NCBI GenBank assembly: GCA_001972305.1
Contig: BDDD01001957.1
Span: 372,001-436,000, forward strand
Length of the DNA stretch: 64,000 bases
Source of the DNA: Cephalotus follicularis
Taxonomy: Eukaryota; Streptophyta; Magnoliopsida; Oxalidales; Cephalotaceae
Direction of reading: 5' to 3'
The position numbers and the translations under genes are program-made. Shown piece by piece: positions 34,816 through 47,986 of this stretch; position 1 is the first letter of the stretch, and each line of letters begins with the position of its first letter. Under the pieces are notes generated by a model that saw nothing but the letters and a program-made list of their open reading frames with translations, was not told where the DNA came from and made no database searches.

Positions 34816-37800
34816 TGTAATATCCCGTTTTTTCGTATAGAATTTTCGGGCTTTTCGATTTGTTTCGTGTGGGCTGTCGATTTTTTTCGGTTTGTGGACT
34901 GCCCATTTTTCGGTTTGTTTTGCTATCGGTTGGGCTAAGTGGGTTTTAACCTTAGCCTAGTGGGTTTTGATATTGAGCCCATGATTAGATAAAATAATTT
35001 TTGGGTTTTTACTTATGTGTTAAAAACCCGTTTTCAGCATTTTCACAAAAAGAAAACCCTATTTTGTGTTAAAAATTGTTTCTCTCCCACACACACACAC
35101 ACACACTCTCTCTCTCTCTCTCTCTCTCTCCCGGCCAACCTCCCTCTCTCCCGTTCTCTCTCCTCCTTCACCCACTGTCACCGACGTCAGTGCCGATATG
35201 GCACCAGCAAAGACACCGGTCTAACCCCCATGACGTCCTGAGTCCACCGGACCCAACCCCTGCACCGGCCGACGTCTCCACCGGCGTGCGCGACGTCTTC
35301 TCTTCCCGCCACTGTCGAACGTCGTAGCTCCTTCTCCGATGATCGTCACGACAAGCCAAGGACATATTCGGCATCCTGGCGACGAGAGGAAGTGAACCCG
35401 ACCGGCCTCGACCTTGGCAACGCCGGAAAACCAAATCGGCGCAAAGTCAGCCCGCGGTCAAAGGCGTCTGTTCCGGCCAAACACGGCGGTTTCAAGGAAA
35501 ACGCGCCCCAGATATGTCATCACCGGCCTTAAACGGTCCAGATAGGCCCTTCCCAGTGACTGACCGGCGGCGCATGAGCCCACGCGCCGGCGACCCTCCG
35601 GCGAGAAATTTTTTTTTGGACAGTTTCCGACTCCATTCTCCGCATAGGTGTGATCCGCTCTGGTTCCGCGATGAGATTATGGCTCTGTGCTCTGTTTCGA
35701 CTGCTTTCGGTAAACTCTAAACCTTACTCCGTTACATTCTAATTTCGGTTGAATTATGTATTTATGTAATCGTTTTACGATATTATGAACCGAAATAGTG
35801 TTATGATTCGAAATTGGAGTAATTGGACAAATTGGACTTACCTTAGTGAATTCGAAAATATGTTTAGATGAGACTTCTACGAATTGGATGTATTAAACCT
35901 ATTGTTATCTTATATGGTTATGATAACTGTATAATGACCCATGAGTTGAGGTCTGATTTTATTTCAAGTCCTTATGAGAATGATTTTATTTCTATTAGAT
36001 GTTTGCAACAATCGAGGAGTGGTCTAGAGAAGTCTCGATATATATTCTTGAGGTTGTTTTGGTGATCGCATGAGGTACGGATTTCTATCGTTCTTTGGCT
36101 ATCTGTTTTTATTGGAACTATTCCGTTTCACTTTTATGTTTTTGTACGGATATTTCTTTCCTTGATATCTCCTTCGGTAATGTTGGGATAAATTCAGTTT
36201 TGTTTTAGTATATGAAGTATGGATGTCCTTCTTTCATGGCTATCCTTCTGATTTTATTTGAGATAATTTCAGATTCTGTATTTGGTATGGATTCCCTTTC
36301 TTGGTTATCATCGATCGGTTTTTGATTGAATAAAACCCATTTTATTGCCTAATGGATATGTACGGATTTCTATCACTCTTGGGCTATCTGATTTTATCGA
36401 ACGAAAATCAGCTTTGTTTTTATGCTATGTTCTTTCGGTTTTTGAACTCGGAAATGTTTTATGGTCTCGAAATGTTTCAAAAATAAAGTCGGTTTTTGAC
36501 ATTTTATGAAATTTGAATGTTCTCGACTTTATTATTCTTATGCTATGATATGTTATGAAATATATTATGATCATCTCTTTTATGGTGGAAATAAATGAGT
36601 TGATTTCCGATTATGAAATGTACGTTATGATATCGTTTGTTAACGATTTCTTAATATGTTTCGAAAAAGCATATTTTATGTGAATTTAAGTTTATTTTGA
36701 TAAATCAATATTTTTGAAATGAATACTGAGTATTGTACCCACCTATGGGGCGTATCCATAGGCACGTCGTGGGCCTGGCACGGTGACGTGACACTTCCGT
36801 AGCGGTGTGATTAGTCTACGGCGTCTCTGAGTGTATGAATAAATCCCATGAGGTGGATTTATGGATCCGCTATGTATGATAGAGGCCTGTGAATCGATTC
36901 TAGTTTATGTTATGTGATCTGAGGTGTGATCAGATATGTGATCCGAGGTATGATCGGATATGTGAGAATTGATTGTGTAGTGCCGTACACTTCAATTCTA
37001 GTGGGCATGCGGAATTAGCTACTCCCTTGCCAAATTTATGTTATGTGATATGTTATGTGGCTCAGTATGGAACTTATGTTTTGAAAAGTTTGATATACGT
37101 TTTGAAAGTTATGGATTTGATTTTTATGAAAGTTCATATGTCATTTCAAAGAATGTTTAAACTGATATATTGCTTAAGATTTCTGTTTTGAGTTAACTTT
37201 TGAAATCTTACTGTTTTCAAATTATCGTTTATCGTTTACTGCTTTGTTTCGTTCCGTAATCTGTTTGGTTTCGTAATTGTTCTGTTTTTTTCGTAACCGT
37301 TCTATTTTGACTCGTATCTGTTTTGATTCGTATTTATGTTGTTTCGTAATTGATTTGTTTCATAAACTGTTTTATGATCTATATCTGTACTGAGGTTGGC
37401 TCAGCCGCGTTTTTGTTTTCCATGCGGCAGGTTTTCAGGGACAGCATGGGCAAGTGTGATGAGAGAGTTACCCTATGTCAGAGGATCATCTAGGAGTTTG
37501 ATCCGGTTATGTTCTTAGTAGTGTTATGGTCGTGTATAGGCCAATTATCTAAATAGTATTTTGATTTTGGTTTATAACAAAGTTTTCAGATTATGTTTCA
37601 GATTCAGTTTATGTTTCATGTTTATACATGTTTTTCAGATTTTTAGAACCACCACGTTTTGATGATGATTAAGATTAAGATCTTGATATGTTTTAGTTCA
37701 GTTTTGTGTGACACATTTCCTTTATATCTTTTGCTTCTCCCTTAGTATTTTCTGGCAAAATACTACGGTCCGGGTCCCGATTTTTCCGCGAATCGCTACA
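34816..37800 (+). mobile_element. LTR family D copy 2
   Basis: TGTAATATCCCG ... AATCGCTACA, 2985 bp. The 3' half is the inverse of 3595-5468. The 5' part differs from other D copies: a CA/TC microsatellite, then a GC-rich segment (about 35150-35720), and no GTCGAC array. Repeated blocks of the form GTACGGATTTCTATCGTTC occur at about 36070, 36360 and 34512 (copy 1). No target duplication is evident (TTATA at the left, TAAAT at the right). Whether it is solo or half of an element is unclear. Confidence 0.75.
35087..35131. repeat. (CA)n(TC)n microsatellite
   Basis: A run of CA dinucleotides passes straight into a run of TC dinucleotides, inside LTR D copy 2. Confidence 0.95.
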
Positions 37801-38018
37801 TAAATTATCCAAACAACCACCAAAACAATCGCAATAATATTGCGAGCATTCGGGCTTTATTGTCGCGCATTAAGAATAGGCTTTGTTAGACATTTTGGCC
37901 AACACAATTACGGCTTAAATGCATAATGCCTTTTTATTACTCCAGGCTCTATCGATTTTATTACAACTGTACACGCACCAATTTCATAATAATTATTTAT
38001 GAAATTCAGGGCGTTACA
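37801..38018 (-). mobile_element. LTR family G, 5' start fragment
   Basis: On the minus strand starts TGTAACGCCCTGAATTTC at 38018, close to the start of the LTR at 58454 (TGTAATACCCTGAATTTT), including the AATAATTATTTAT block. Only about 218 bp remain before LTR D copy 2. Confidence 0.65.
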
Positions 38019-39540
38019 CATACACAATTGTAATTGCCACTTGTGTGCAAACGTGGTGGTAAGTGTCAACCCGGCGCATCCCGGACAGTCAGTTTCGTCT
38101 AAGTGTATGCCCGACTGGGACGGTACCATCTCAGCATATACTCGGTGGTAGTACCACTGGAGGGCAAAAACCAAGCCCTGAGGTGACTCCCTAGTTGTAG
38201 TATTGCTCGAAGGCAGTGACGATCCAATCAGGGAGAATATATGGTGAAACGATCATCTCACATCTTGACTAGAGTGACGAGGTAGCTCTAATGGGAACAA
38301 ACAAGTCAATACAAATCAAGTACATATCAACAATTAAAGCTAATAGGCGGCGAAGATCTATGAGGTGGAACAGACAGACATAAAGTCCTCTTATGGCCAG
38401 CCCGATTGAAAATCGCTAAGCAATTATGATCATAGTCAAATCAAACAATCAATGCCAATAACAGTCGGTGACGATATCATTAACAACTAGACAACATATG
38501 TCTAATCGGTGTGGACACCACGCAAACCCGACTAGAGAATCACTAATGTGCCTATAGTCTCAATCAGTCACTCTATCCTCTACACGACTATTCCATCGTT
38601 CAACATGACAGGTCGGTCGATGATAATACTATGGTTCAATCAATTAGTCAAGCAATCTAGTGGTCGATAGATCGGTTAGCAAATCGTGTCAATCGAAAGT
38701 GGTACACAATCAATTGATCTGCAGAAAGATCAACATGACCTGCCTAACTAGAGAGAAAATAGTTGAAAAAGGCTTGAATGATCTCAAGATCGATCCAGTC
38801 AAGCGGTTGTTTTGAAAATGATTGAAAATAGTTTAAGTAGAAAACAGTGCATTAAGTGGTGGTCCCTTCGTACTAAGCGATGACGCTTTGGGCCTTAAAT
38901 TCAGTTTTGTGAAGAGTGTGGTAAGTGACCCCAATTAGACTAAGCGGTGACGCTTATAAGTTAGAGCCTTGCGGCCATGGTTAGCAAGTGTCGGCAACGC
39001 TTTATACTTAGATCGGTTTCATATGAATTCCAAGTATCAGTTGTGCTAAGCAGTGATGCTTCCGGGTAAAGCGGTGATAGATAGAACAGTAATATATCCA
39101 TATTGAGTTTTAAGCCATTTTTTAATCCAAATCTTTGTCAAGTTGTTTTCTACCATTTTTAGGAGTTTGTACAAGTATATTAGGGTCCATAAAACATGTT
39201 TTCATCAATTGAATCCATTAATATTAACCTAAATTCATTTCTAGGTTATTAATAAAAACAACCTACGTTAGCACTATCCACCAAACCACAACCAAATTAG
39301 TTCAACAACAATTTATAGAAGTAACATCATGCATAATTAGTAGCGTTTTAAGTAAAAAAAAACTCTACATAAATACTCGAGGATTGATATTTGTTGAAGC
39401 AATAGGAATCATAAATTAGACTCAAGGATAAATCCAACGGTTTTGAGCAAGCTTTGAAGTAGTTAAAATAGTGATGTTGTTGTGTTTGTGTAATCAATAA
39501 GTGTAGTAGTTGGGATATATATGTAATTAGTTGGCATTAA
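38019..39540 (-). mobile_element. Diverged LTR-like sequence related to GypB LTR
   Basis: Noncoding. Resembles GypB LTR in order and wording: TGACTCCCTAGTTGTAGTA, AATAGGCGGCGAAGATC, GTGGTGGTCCC, and repeated AAGCGRTGACGCTT motifs (about 38878, 38942, 39049, 39060). Ends are not defined. It abuts Tat1 coding near 39545. Confidence 0.5.
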
Positions 39541-39548
39541 TTGCTAAG

Positions 39549-41029
39549 AAACACTGGCCTCTATACTCATTGTTTTTCTCTTACAAGCACCAAACTCAAG
39601 GCTTCTTCTACCACTACTAAATACATGTACAAAACTTCCCCCTCAAGGGCTTTCGATATCAGGGATGGGGAGGATAGGCACTCCTTCATTTCTTTGAAAG
39701 CTCTGTCACACTCCTTAATCCACTAAAAGTCTTTCGCCTTCCTTAGGACCTTGAAGAAGGGGAGGTATCTTTCGGTAGCCTTGGACATGAAGCGATTGAT
39801 GGCTACGACCCTTCCTGTAAGCTTTTACACATCCCACAAGAACGTCGGGGGATCCATCTGAAAAATGGTCGTGATCGTGACTGGACTGATTTTGATCCCC
39901 GTACCCGTGATGAGGAATCCTAAACATTTCCAATATGCCACCCGGAAGGTGCACTTGTCTTAGTTGAGCCTCATCCCATATTTTCTCAAGACCCCGAAGG
40001 TTTATGTTAAGTCCTCTACATGGTTTTCTTCGACCTTACTCTTTACTAGCATGTCGTCAACATATACTTCTACATTTCTCCCAGTCGAGGGTGTGAAGAG
40101 TTTTTTTACCAACCTCTGATATATGGCTCTTGCATTCTTAAGTCCGAGGGCATCACCTTATAATAGTATATGCCTCTATCCATGATGAATGAAGTCTTGA
40201 TTTGATCTTCCTCGCTCATAGTTATCTGATTGTAACCTAAGTAAGCGTCCCCGAAACTCAAAGTCTGGTTCCTGAAGATCGCATCGACTAGCTGATCTAT
40301 CTTAGGGAGAGGATATGGTATTTCGGGAAGGCTTTGTTCAAATCAGTGAAGTCCACACATATTCTCCATTTTTTGTTAGCCTTTTTTACCAAAAGCACAT
40401 TCACTAGCCACTATGTGTACTCTACTTCCCTTATGAAATCCGTGTCTAACAGCTTGTCTACTTCTTCCATAATCGCCTATTGTCTTTCTGGTGCGAAGTT
40501 TCCTTTCTTCTGCTTCATGGGTTTATGCATAGGATCCACATTCAACTTGTGTGACATGACTGTTGGGTCGATTCCAGGTATGTCTTTGGGAGACCATGCA
40601 AAGATATCGAAGTTGGCTCTAAGGAAATTCACCAGCTCATCCTTTCTCTCTCCTTCCAGCTTTGAACTTATATAAACTTCCTTGACTGTCTTCCCTTCTA
40701 ACACCATGATGGGGATGAGTTCGTCTACCGGCTCTGGCCTCAGAATCTTTATCTCGTCCCGCAAGTCAAGGCTATCTATGGGTGGGGATTCGCCCATCTC
40801 TTTTCCCTTAGATGAAGTTTTGATTGAAGAGAAATAGCACTGCCTCGCTGCTTCTTGATCTCCCTTGACTACCCCCATGCCCTGTTTAGTTGGGAACTTC
40901 ACTACGAGGTAATGAGTGGACACTACTGTATCCATGATATTCTGCCAGGGGTGACCGAGTATAGTGTTGTATTGACTAGGAACATCCACCACCATGAAGT
41001 TTGTCAGCACGGTTTTCCTTGCTGGTGTT
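39549..41029 (-). pseudogene. Tat1 (Tat-lineage gypsy) reverse transcriptase and start of RNase H
   Basis: Minus-strand continuation of Tat1 on the left of the copia insertion. Reads VVDVPSQYNTILGHPWQN, FAWSPKDIPGIDP, MSHKLNVDP, KQKKGNFAPER, RT motifs around the intact YVDDMLVKS (about 40040-40066), LGFLI, and an RNase H-like end (EGEVLYMYL). Those strings are typical of Tat/Ogre-type plant elements. Several in-frame stops (for example right after FAPERQ, 40477-40479) and indels. The left end is cut by the LTR-like block at 39540. Confidence 0.83.
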
Positions 41030-43220
41030 TGTTAGATAAGGTGACCCGACAAGCCATTGGATTGGTTTTTGTATCGAACTTATATCTGTATATAAACACC
41101 TTTATGCCAAATATATGACATCTGCTAATTTGTTTATATTAATTATGGCAATATCACTTGTGTTTTATCACATAATTGAAGTAGTCTAAACTACCCTACT
41201 TACACTTGTGATGCCCTGACATAAGGTTGGATGCCAAGCATGGAGGCAGTGGGATTGGCTACCTTTTTCCTTGTGTCAAATTAGTTCCAAGTCAAAGGTT
41301 CACTTTGTGGGCATTAGTGAACCGGATAGACTTGCCCGTATGTTGCCTGGTTTTGAGAATTGGGGGATGGATTCTCTCACTACCATCTGTGTTGCGACAC
41401 TAAGGAAAATACGGGGTGTGCACTGGGAGCATGTACACGGAACTGGAGCCGCGTACAAGACACTATTTGGATAGTCGCTATTATCGTGTTAGTAGTGACT
41501 CCTACTTGTTGTGGTTATGTATAAGTGCTAGTCACTTAGCGAGTTCTTGAACTCGTCTGATCCTTAGACTTGAACGACTGCTCTATATTGTATAGAGATG
41601 GTTATGCTTTGATCCACCTTACCCAATTCATACGCGGGGCTCGCAATCAGGTGGTCTTTTTGTATGATCGAATCTATACGAATATAAGCGAGTGTGCAAT
41701 ATGGGATTGTCACACCTGAGAGAAGGAGGTCGGCCCTATTATGGTCTGATTATACTTAAGACTTATGAAATCCTTGGCCAAGGTTGAGGTGGATTGGAAA
41801 CTAGATTTCTAGAGAATCTACCAAAAGTCCTAGTAATTAATCAGATATTTTATCCACTAAGGTAAAATTAGGGTTGACACGTATTCTTACCCTATACCTC
41901 AGCGGGGTCAAGTATAACGACGGATTATAGTACACGCGGACCGACGACTCAAAAAGTCTCGCGTTACGGTGGTGTGTAATAAATTATGAGAAAATTAATT
42001 AGATTAATTTTTCATCTGGATAATATTGGATATTAGTCCAGAAACATTTTAAATAGGTTTCGGGCTATTTAGAATGGCTTAACCGAACCCTAGGGGTATT
42101 TCGGTAAAATGTATGCTACCAGTTTTAACAGATATTTTAAAGGGTCCCTGCCCGATAATGATTTCTTCATAAATATGTTGGACATATTTAGCCTTTGTGA
42201 CAATTATGAAATCAAATATTTGTTAGGTGGATTTTGCAAATTGTGTCATCGTTAAATGGTGACATATTCGCTTAATCTTATTTAATTAATATTCAAAAAG
42301 ATATATGGCATTACTAAAATGAGTATAAATCATTTAAGTTATTGTTGGTTGTTTTCTTAGAAAAGCGAACATGTGTCATACAAATAATGAGTTTGACTCA
42401 TTTTTTGACACATATAAAGGCCAGCATGTCAAAGCGTCGACGCCTTTGGAGAAAGTGTCGACGCTTAATGCCTTAACGTGGGCACGCTCTTCTCCCACTC
42501 CTAGCTGATTTTCCTTCTCAGAGAGAAAAAAGGGAGCACGTTGGTGAATGGGAAGTGGTTTCCTCAGAGGAAGTGTCATGATGTGCGACAGGCTATGAGA
42601 TTTTGGTGTGCGCTAGTTCGTGTAACATTTTCGTGCAACCTTTTTGCATAAAACAAAGGATGCATTATTGCTGAACTGTGTGTCCAACACTTGAGAAATC
42701 CCTTCATCGATTTTGATCACCAATTTTTGGAGCTAACCTATGGTGGATTGTGATTGATAATCTTTGTCAATCTCAATGTTCCCTTTGTAAGCATAGAGAG
42801 GAAACACTGTGAGTTGCAAAATAGAGACTGGTTTTGTTAATGAAAATTTGCTGGCGATTGGAACCTGGTGCTTGGAGCAGTAGAGTTTCAACTTGGAAGG
42901 GGAACTAAAAGCTTGAAGAATCGACTTGGGTCTACTCAAGCTTGTACTGGCAAAGATGAAGGAACCATCACCATTCAGTATGACCTGTTATCCTTCTCTT
43001 TGTTGTTTGTGTGTCACAATTGCATGATTGGGTGATGCCAATTCAAGTATGAAATGATGTGGGAGTTCCTTTGCCTGTTCTTGCTGAAATCGAAACTGTT
43101 ATTGTAGTGGTGTAAAAGGGTTTAGCTTTCGCTGCCCAAAACAAAAAAAAAATTAAAATTTGTCCCCTTAATACCCTGTGTTCGTTTTCTATATGCGGGG
43201 ATGGATTACGATTCCCAACA
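41030..43220 (+). mobile_element. Copia element, 5' LTR
   Basis: TGTTAGATAAGG ... CGATTCCCAACA, 2191 bp; matches the 3' LTR (49239-54234 without its insert). Preceded by GTGTT (41025-41029), repeated after the 3' LTR at 54235-54239. It has one pair of GTCGAC cores (42436 and 42457, step 21). Confidence 0.93.
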
Positions 43221-43221
43221 G

Positions 43222-43233
43222 TGGTATTAGAGC
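43222..43233 (+). other. Copia primer-binding site
   Basis: TGGTATTAGAGC one base after the 5' LTR; one substitution from the initiator Met tRNA complement TGGTATCAGAGC, again a C-to-T difference. Confidence 0.88.
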
Positions 43234-45381
43234 CTACCACATCAACCATAGTTGAATTTTAATGCCTTGGATGATGACTAATTAAAGGTTCGATTAGAGT
43301 CTTTGTTTTACGGTTAAACTTCATCCTATAGTGCCTTAGTGTAATTTGGTGTTTTATATGTTTTTGAATGAAATTGGATGGAATTCAGAATCTGTTTTTT
43401 TTTTATACTGTCCTGGGGATTGTATTACTATATGTTTCCAAGATGGAATGTAATTCAGAGTTCTTTTGACCCGGTTCGTAGACATATGGAATGCATTGTG
43501 CATTACTTGGATCGTGCAGATTTTGCTACACTTTATATATACAGGCAAGTGTCTATTAATTGGAGGCAACGGGAGCATGAATGCAACCACTGTCTTGCTT
43601 CGTGATACTCTTGCATGTAATCCTTGGAGATGCCTTTGTTTTCTAGTTTAAGGAAAATCGTTGAAGAATGTGTGAATTGCATAGACCATTTGGTTTGGAC
43701 CTGTGTTTAGAACCTCCATAGTGTATTTTAAGGTTATCGAATGTTTGCATAGTGCAGATAATTGGATTGCCTAAGTCCAATTCCTGGAAAAACTGCAGTT
43801 TGTCGGATGGTGCTATTCTGCAGAAGTGCTAAGCATCAACGTTTATCTTTTAAGCGTCGGTGCTTTGTGGTTAAAGCGTTGACACTAGTTTAAGCACAAA
43901 TTACTGTCTTGAGCATTGACGGTTTGTTGCAAACTGTCGACGCTTAGGCAGTAAGCATCGGCCCTTAGGCTGTAAGCGTCAACGTGTGTTGAGCGTTGAT
44001 GGTAAAAGTGTCAACACATGCTGAGCGTTGATGGTTTGTTGTAAACTGTCGATGTTTTGGAGTTAGGAGTCGACGCTTTATCCAAAGGCGTCGACGCCTG
44101 GACATAACATTACACTGTTGCTAAATTTTGGAATTTTGTATTAAGGCACTTAGAAGATAAATAATCATTGCTTGATTTAGTGGGAGTTTAACCCATAAAC
44201 AACCTTTGATATTAAATTTTATAATTGGTTATTATGAGAGGCATATGTGTATTGTTTTGAAGTAATATTAGATATATACTTTAATACTCTTATGCACAGT
44301 GGATGGCCTATAAGAACAAGACCTAGCTTTGGTTTTCTTTTGTGGATGATTTAATCTATTATTTATTAATGGTCTGTAATAAGGTGTCTGCGTGCACCAT
44401 TTAAATTTTCTCTTCTTTAAGTATTTTGTATGTAATTTTCATTTGAAATGTAAAAGTTTCATTTGTAAAAGAAGACCTTGCGAGGATGGATGGAGAAGAG
44501 GAGAAGAGAAGTACAAGACCATTGAAGGCCATGTATGCATGGTGCAATATGTAATAGATAGATTTAATCATAGCACCTAGGAAAACCGACTGTTGACTTT
44601 GGGCTCAAGTCATTACTTATAGTGAGGTCCTTGTCATTCCATTGATTTATTTTAGAAATAAATCCATGGTGCATAAGATGGATAGTCTAAATACATGTCA
44701 TGCATGCAAAGCCGTAATTAATTAGAATTGGGTAATAAAACCAATGAATTAATTAAGGGCTTGGTAATTAAAATATGAGACCGTAAATTCCCTCAATTAA
44801 ATAATAAGTCTGAACGTAGGAACCCATGGAGTGGTTCCCCGTGGCCTTCCACAATTTTCGTTGAGTGGTGTACTTGGATTATTAGTTTGTCATGCCCTAG
44901 CTGAGGCTAGTAACCTGTGGGATTCTATGTCAGCGTCGGTGTTGGACATCACAAAGGGTGGCTAAGTTTTAGCACTTGGACACATGCACGTGTGGGTGTT
45001 AAAACTAGTGCATTCCAATGAAGATTGTGAGTGTTTGACTTATCTTGATTCTAATGCTTTGTTATGCCAAAGCTAAGGCCATATTGAATCAGAGGCCGAA
45101 TTTTATTATTGGATCTTGTATTGGATGCAAATTGGCAAGATAGCCTACCCATTGGATATATTATGGTTTGTTATGTCCTAGCTAAAGCATAATATGATTG
45201 TGATGGATTCCAATCCCCACTAGGAAGTTGGACTTCTCGAGTTCCATAAAGGGGTATGGAATACGATTAGAATAGTTGGAGGAACCATAAGCACTAAACA
45301 CCAAGTGTTATGGTTTTCATGTATTAAAATTGGAATAAATGTTGACTCAACTTTATATTTCCTTATCTAGGCTGCTAGAAA
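43234..45381 (+). other. Copia leader (untranslated) region
   Basis: About 2.1 kb without coding between the primer-binding site and gag. Contains a long GTCGAC array (43835-44095) and otherwise AT-rich sequence with no recognisable genes. The length is large for a copia leader. Confidence 0.75.
43835..44095. repeat. GTCGAC-core array in copia leader
   Basis: Cores start at 43835, 43856, 43878, 43915, 43936, 43957, 43978, 43995, 44010, 44027, 44048, 44069 and 44090. Eight of twelve steps are 21-22 bp; the others are 37, 17, 15 and 17. Arms are AAGC...GCTT or GGC...GCC. Confidence 0.9.
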
Positions 45382-46503
45382 ATGGTTTTTCAATCCACCA
45401 TGTCCTTCATTCTAGAGAACAACAAGTTGAAAGGCCGAAAATTCATCGATTGGCAGCGTAACCTCAAATTTATCCTAACGGCCAATAAATTAGTGTATGT
45501 GATGAAACGGAGGCCTCTATCACTAGGTGATGATCCTACGCCTGATGGGTGCGACCATCTGGCCATGTGGCTGGAGGACGACGAGCAGGCTCGGCGTTTA
45601 GCCCTTTTGGGGATGACGTCGGAGTTGCAACGTAAGTATGAGAAGATGGAGACCTTATCCGCTATACTACTCCATCTCCAGGAGATGTATAGGGATGAGT
45701 CTAGGACTCGGAGGTTTAATCTCTCGCGCAAACTCTTTAAGGCGCAAATGTTAGAGGGAGCTTTGGTCCATGATCATGGACTAGAGATGATAGACATGAT
45801 TGAGCAACTTGCTCAATTAGAGTTTGTCATGGATCACGATATGTATATAGATCTTATCCTTACATCTCTCCCTCGATCGTTCTCATGGTTCGTCGAGAAT
45901 TTTCACATGAACAAGATAGAAGTAACACTGAAGGACTTAGTTTCTATGTTGAGGACGGCAGAGGCCGATTTTAACTCTAAGAAGTCAAAGATCCCAGCCC
46001 ATGAGGACAAACTTGGAGCTAGTGAGGGCATTGCCAAGAATCGTTTGAAGAAGCTGGCAGCTGACGGTGCCTGCTTCCAGTGTGGCAAGGCAAGACACTG
46101 GAAGAAGGATTGTCGGGTTACTTGTGCTACAGTCTCTACTGATACGCCGCATGGTGCGGGTACATTAGGTATGTTCATGATTGAACTAAATCTAGCTTTG
46201 AATAGCAGTTTTACATGGGTATTGGACACTGGATGTGGAACTAACCTATGCAATTCGTTGCAGGGGTTAAGAAAAGTTAGAAGGCTTGGAGCTGGAGACT
46301 TGGACATACGACTTGGGGATGGATCTAGGATCATCGCTGAAGCTGTAGGGATTTACGATATTACTTTTAGTAATGGTTATGTATTGACTCTTAATCCTTA
46401 TTATTTTGTGCCTAACATTGTAAGGAATATTATTAGTGTTTCATACTTATGTAATTTGAGCTTAGAGCTCAAATTCCAAGACATTCGATGTTTGTGTCGG
46501 TAA
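45382..46503 (+). pseudogene. Copia gag and protease
   Basis: 373 codons from ATG 45382 (a second ATG lies six codons on). Gag domain over roughly residues 10-200, zinc knuckle CFQCGKARHWKKDC (about 231-244) and aspartic protease motif VLDTGCGTN (Asp near 282). The frame ends at 46501-46503 by an apparent frameshift inside the protease C-terminal region, after which integrase opens in another frame at 46532. Single gag-pol frames are normal for copia, so the split is decay. The best preserved gag in the window. Confidence 0.9.
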
Positions 46504-46531
46504 TGGTTGTATCGACAATGGATTATTTGTT

Positions 46532-47986
46532 TTGAATACTGTACAATCCAAAATCATGTCCATTGAGCAAAGTAATGAGAAAAGACATAGAGAGACTGAG
46601 TTAAATAAAACCTATACTTGTCACTGTAGACTTCGACATCTTAGTGATGCTAGGCTTACACAGTTGGTTAAGGATAACCTTTTGGATATCCAGGACTTGG
46701 AATCCTATCCAACGTGTGAATCTTGCTTATTGGGAAGGATGACCAAATCTCCCTTCTCCAGGCAAGGAGAAAGGGCAATGGACTTACTAGGGTTAGTCCA
46801 TACCAACATATGTGGTCCTATGTCAGTTAGTACGCGAGAGGGTTATATCTATTTCATAACCTTTACTGATGATTTATCTAGGTTTGGTTATGTTTATCTG
46901 ATGAGACACAAGTCAGAATCCTTTGAGAAATTTAAGGAGTTCGGACTTAAAGTAGAAAAGCAGACTGGTAAGTCAATTAAAATACTTCGGTCGGATCGAG
47001 GTGGCGAGTACCTGTCAGCTGAATTCCTGGGTTATCTTAGAGACAACGGAATTATTTCTCAGTGGACACCTCCTGGTACACCACAACATAATGGTGTATC
47101 CGAAAGTAGGAATCGGACCTTGTTGGATATGGTTCGATCTATGATGTCTTTTACTGTCCTTCCCACCCATCTCTGGGGATATGCCCTTGATACAGCTGCC
47201 TCTATCTTGAAAAAAATTCCTTCAAAATTGGTACCCTCCACTCCATACCAGGTATGGTCAGGGAGGAAACCCAACCTATGCCATTTAAAGGTTTGGGCCT
47301 GTCCGGTTTATGTCAAGAGGCTTGACGCAAATAAGCTAGAAGCGCGGTCGGACCAAACCAAAGGATGCTACTTCTACCATCCTAGCGAACAAATAATATT
47401 TGTTTCGCGAAACGCTGTGTTCCTAGAGAAGGAATACCTTCTTGAAGGAAACAGTGGGAGTCAGGTGAAACTCAAGGAGTTGCCACAGGTAGAGACCACG
47501 CAGGAAATGGAGGAGTTGGGGGTTGGACCTTCAACAAACATAGCTGAGAATGGATCTCAAGCTCCTTTGAGGAGATCAGGCCAAATCCCATTAGCACCTG
47601 AGAGGTATGGTTTCCTCATTGATGGTACTGATGAGGTCAACGTCTTTGAAAACGACAAGCCTACCAACTATCAGGAGGCACTGCAGGGCACTAAATCTGA
47701 TGCATGGCTAGGAGCCATGAAATCTGAGATGGATTCCATGTACTCCAATCATGTTAGGAATTTGGTTGAAGCACTCGAAGGCATGGTGCCTATTGGCTGC
47801 AAATGGATCTTCAAAAAGAAGATGAACGCATATGGAAAAATTGAGACATATAAAGCTCAATTAGTGGCGAATGGGTATAGACAACGACGTGGTGTCGACT
47901 ATACTGAGAAATTCTCACCTGTCGCCATGCTCAAATCCATTCCAATTTTGCTTACGATTGCCGCTCATTATGATTATGAGATATAG
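46532..47986 (+). pseudogene. Copia integrase and start of RT
   Basis: 484 codons open. Pre-integrase HHCC region (HLSDARL, CESCLLGRMTKSPF), integrase core with second catalytic Asp at residue 155 (SDRGGEY) and Glu at 191 (GVSESRN), 35 residues between them. The first catalytic Asp, expected in HTD, reads Asn (HTNICGPM, residue 92, codon 46805-46807). Then the RT start (NYQEAL, GCKWIFKKK, DYTEKFSPVA). The frame closes at TAG 47984-47986 where Trp precedes QMD in relatives. Lineage within copia is not certain; wording recalls Tork/Angela-type elements. Confidence 0.9.

Noticed and set aside
35017..35434. Overlapping frames through the microsatellite and GC-rich block
   Set aside because: Low-complexity Leu/Ser/Thr-His peptides from CA/TC repeats and an antisense frame; no domain.
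34811..37805. Target duplication around LTR D copy 2
   Set aside because: TTATA and TAAAT do not match, so a simple solo-LTR insertion is not supported.
45390..46334. Minus-strand frames inside copia gag
   Set aside because: Shadow frames of a clearly assigned + strand gag with zinc knuckle and protease motif.
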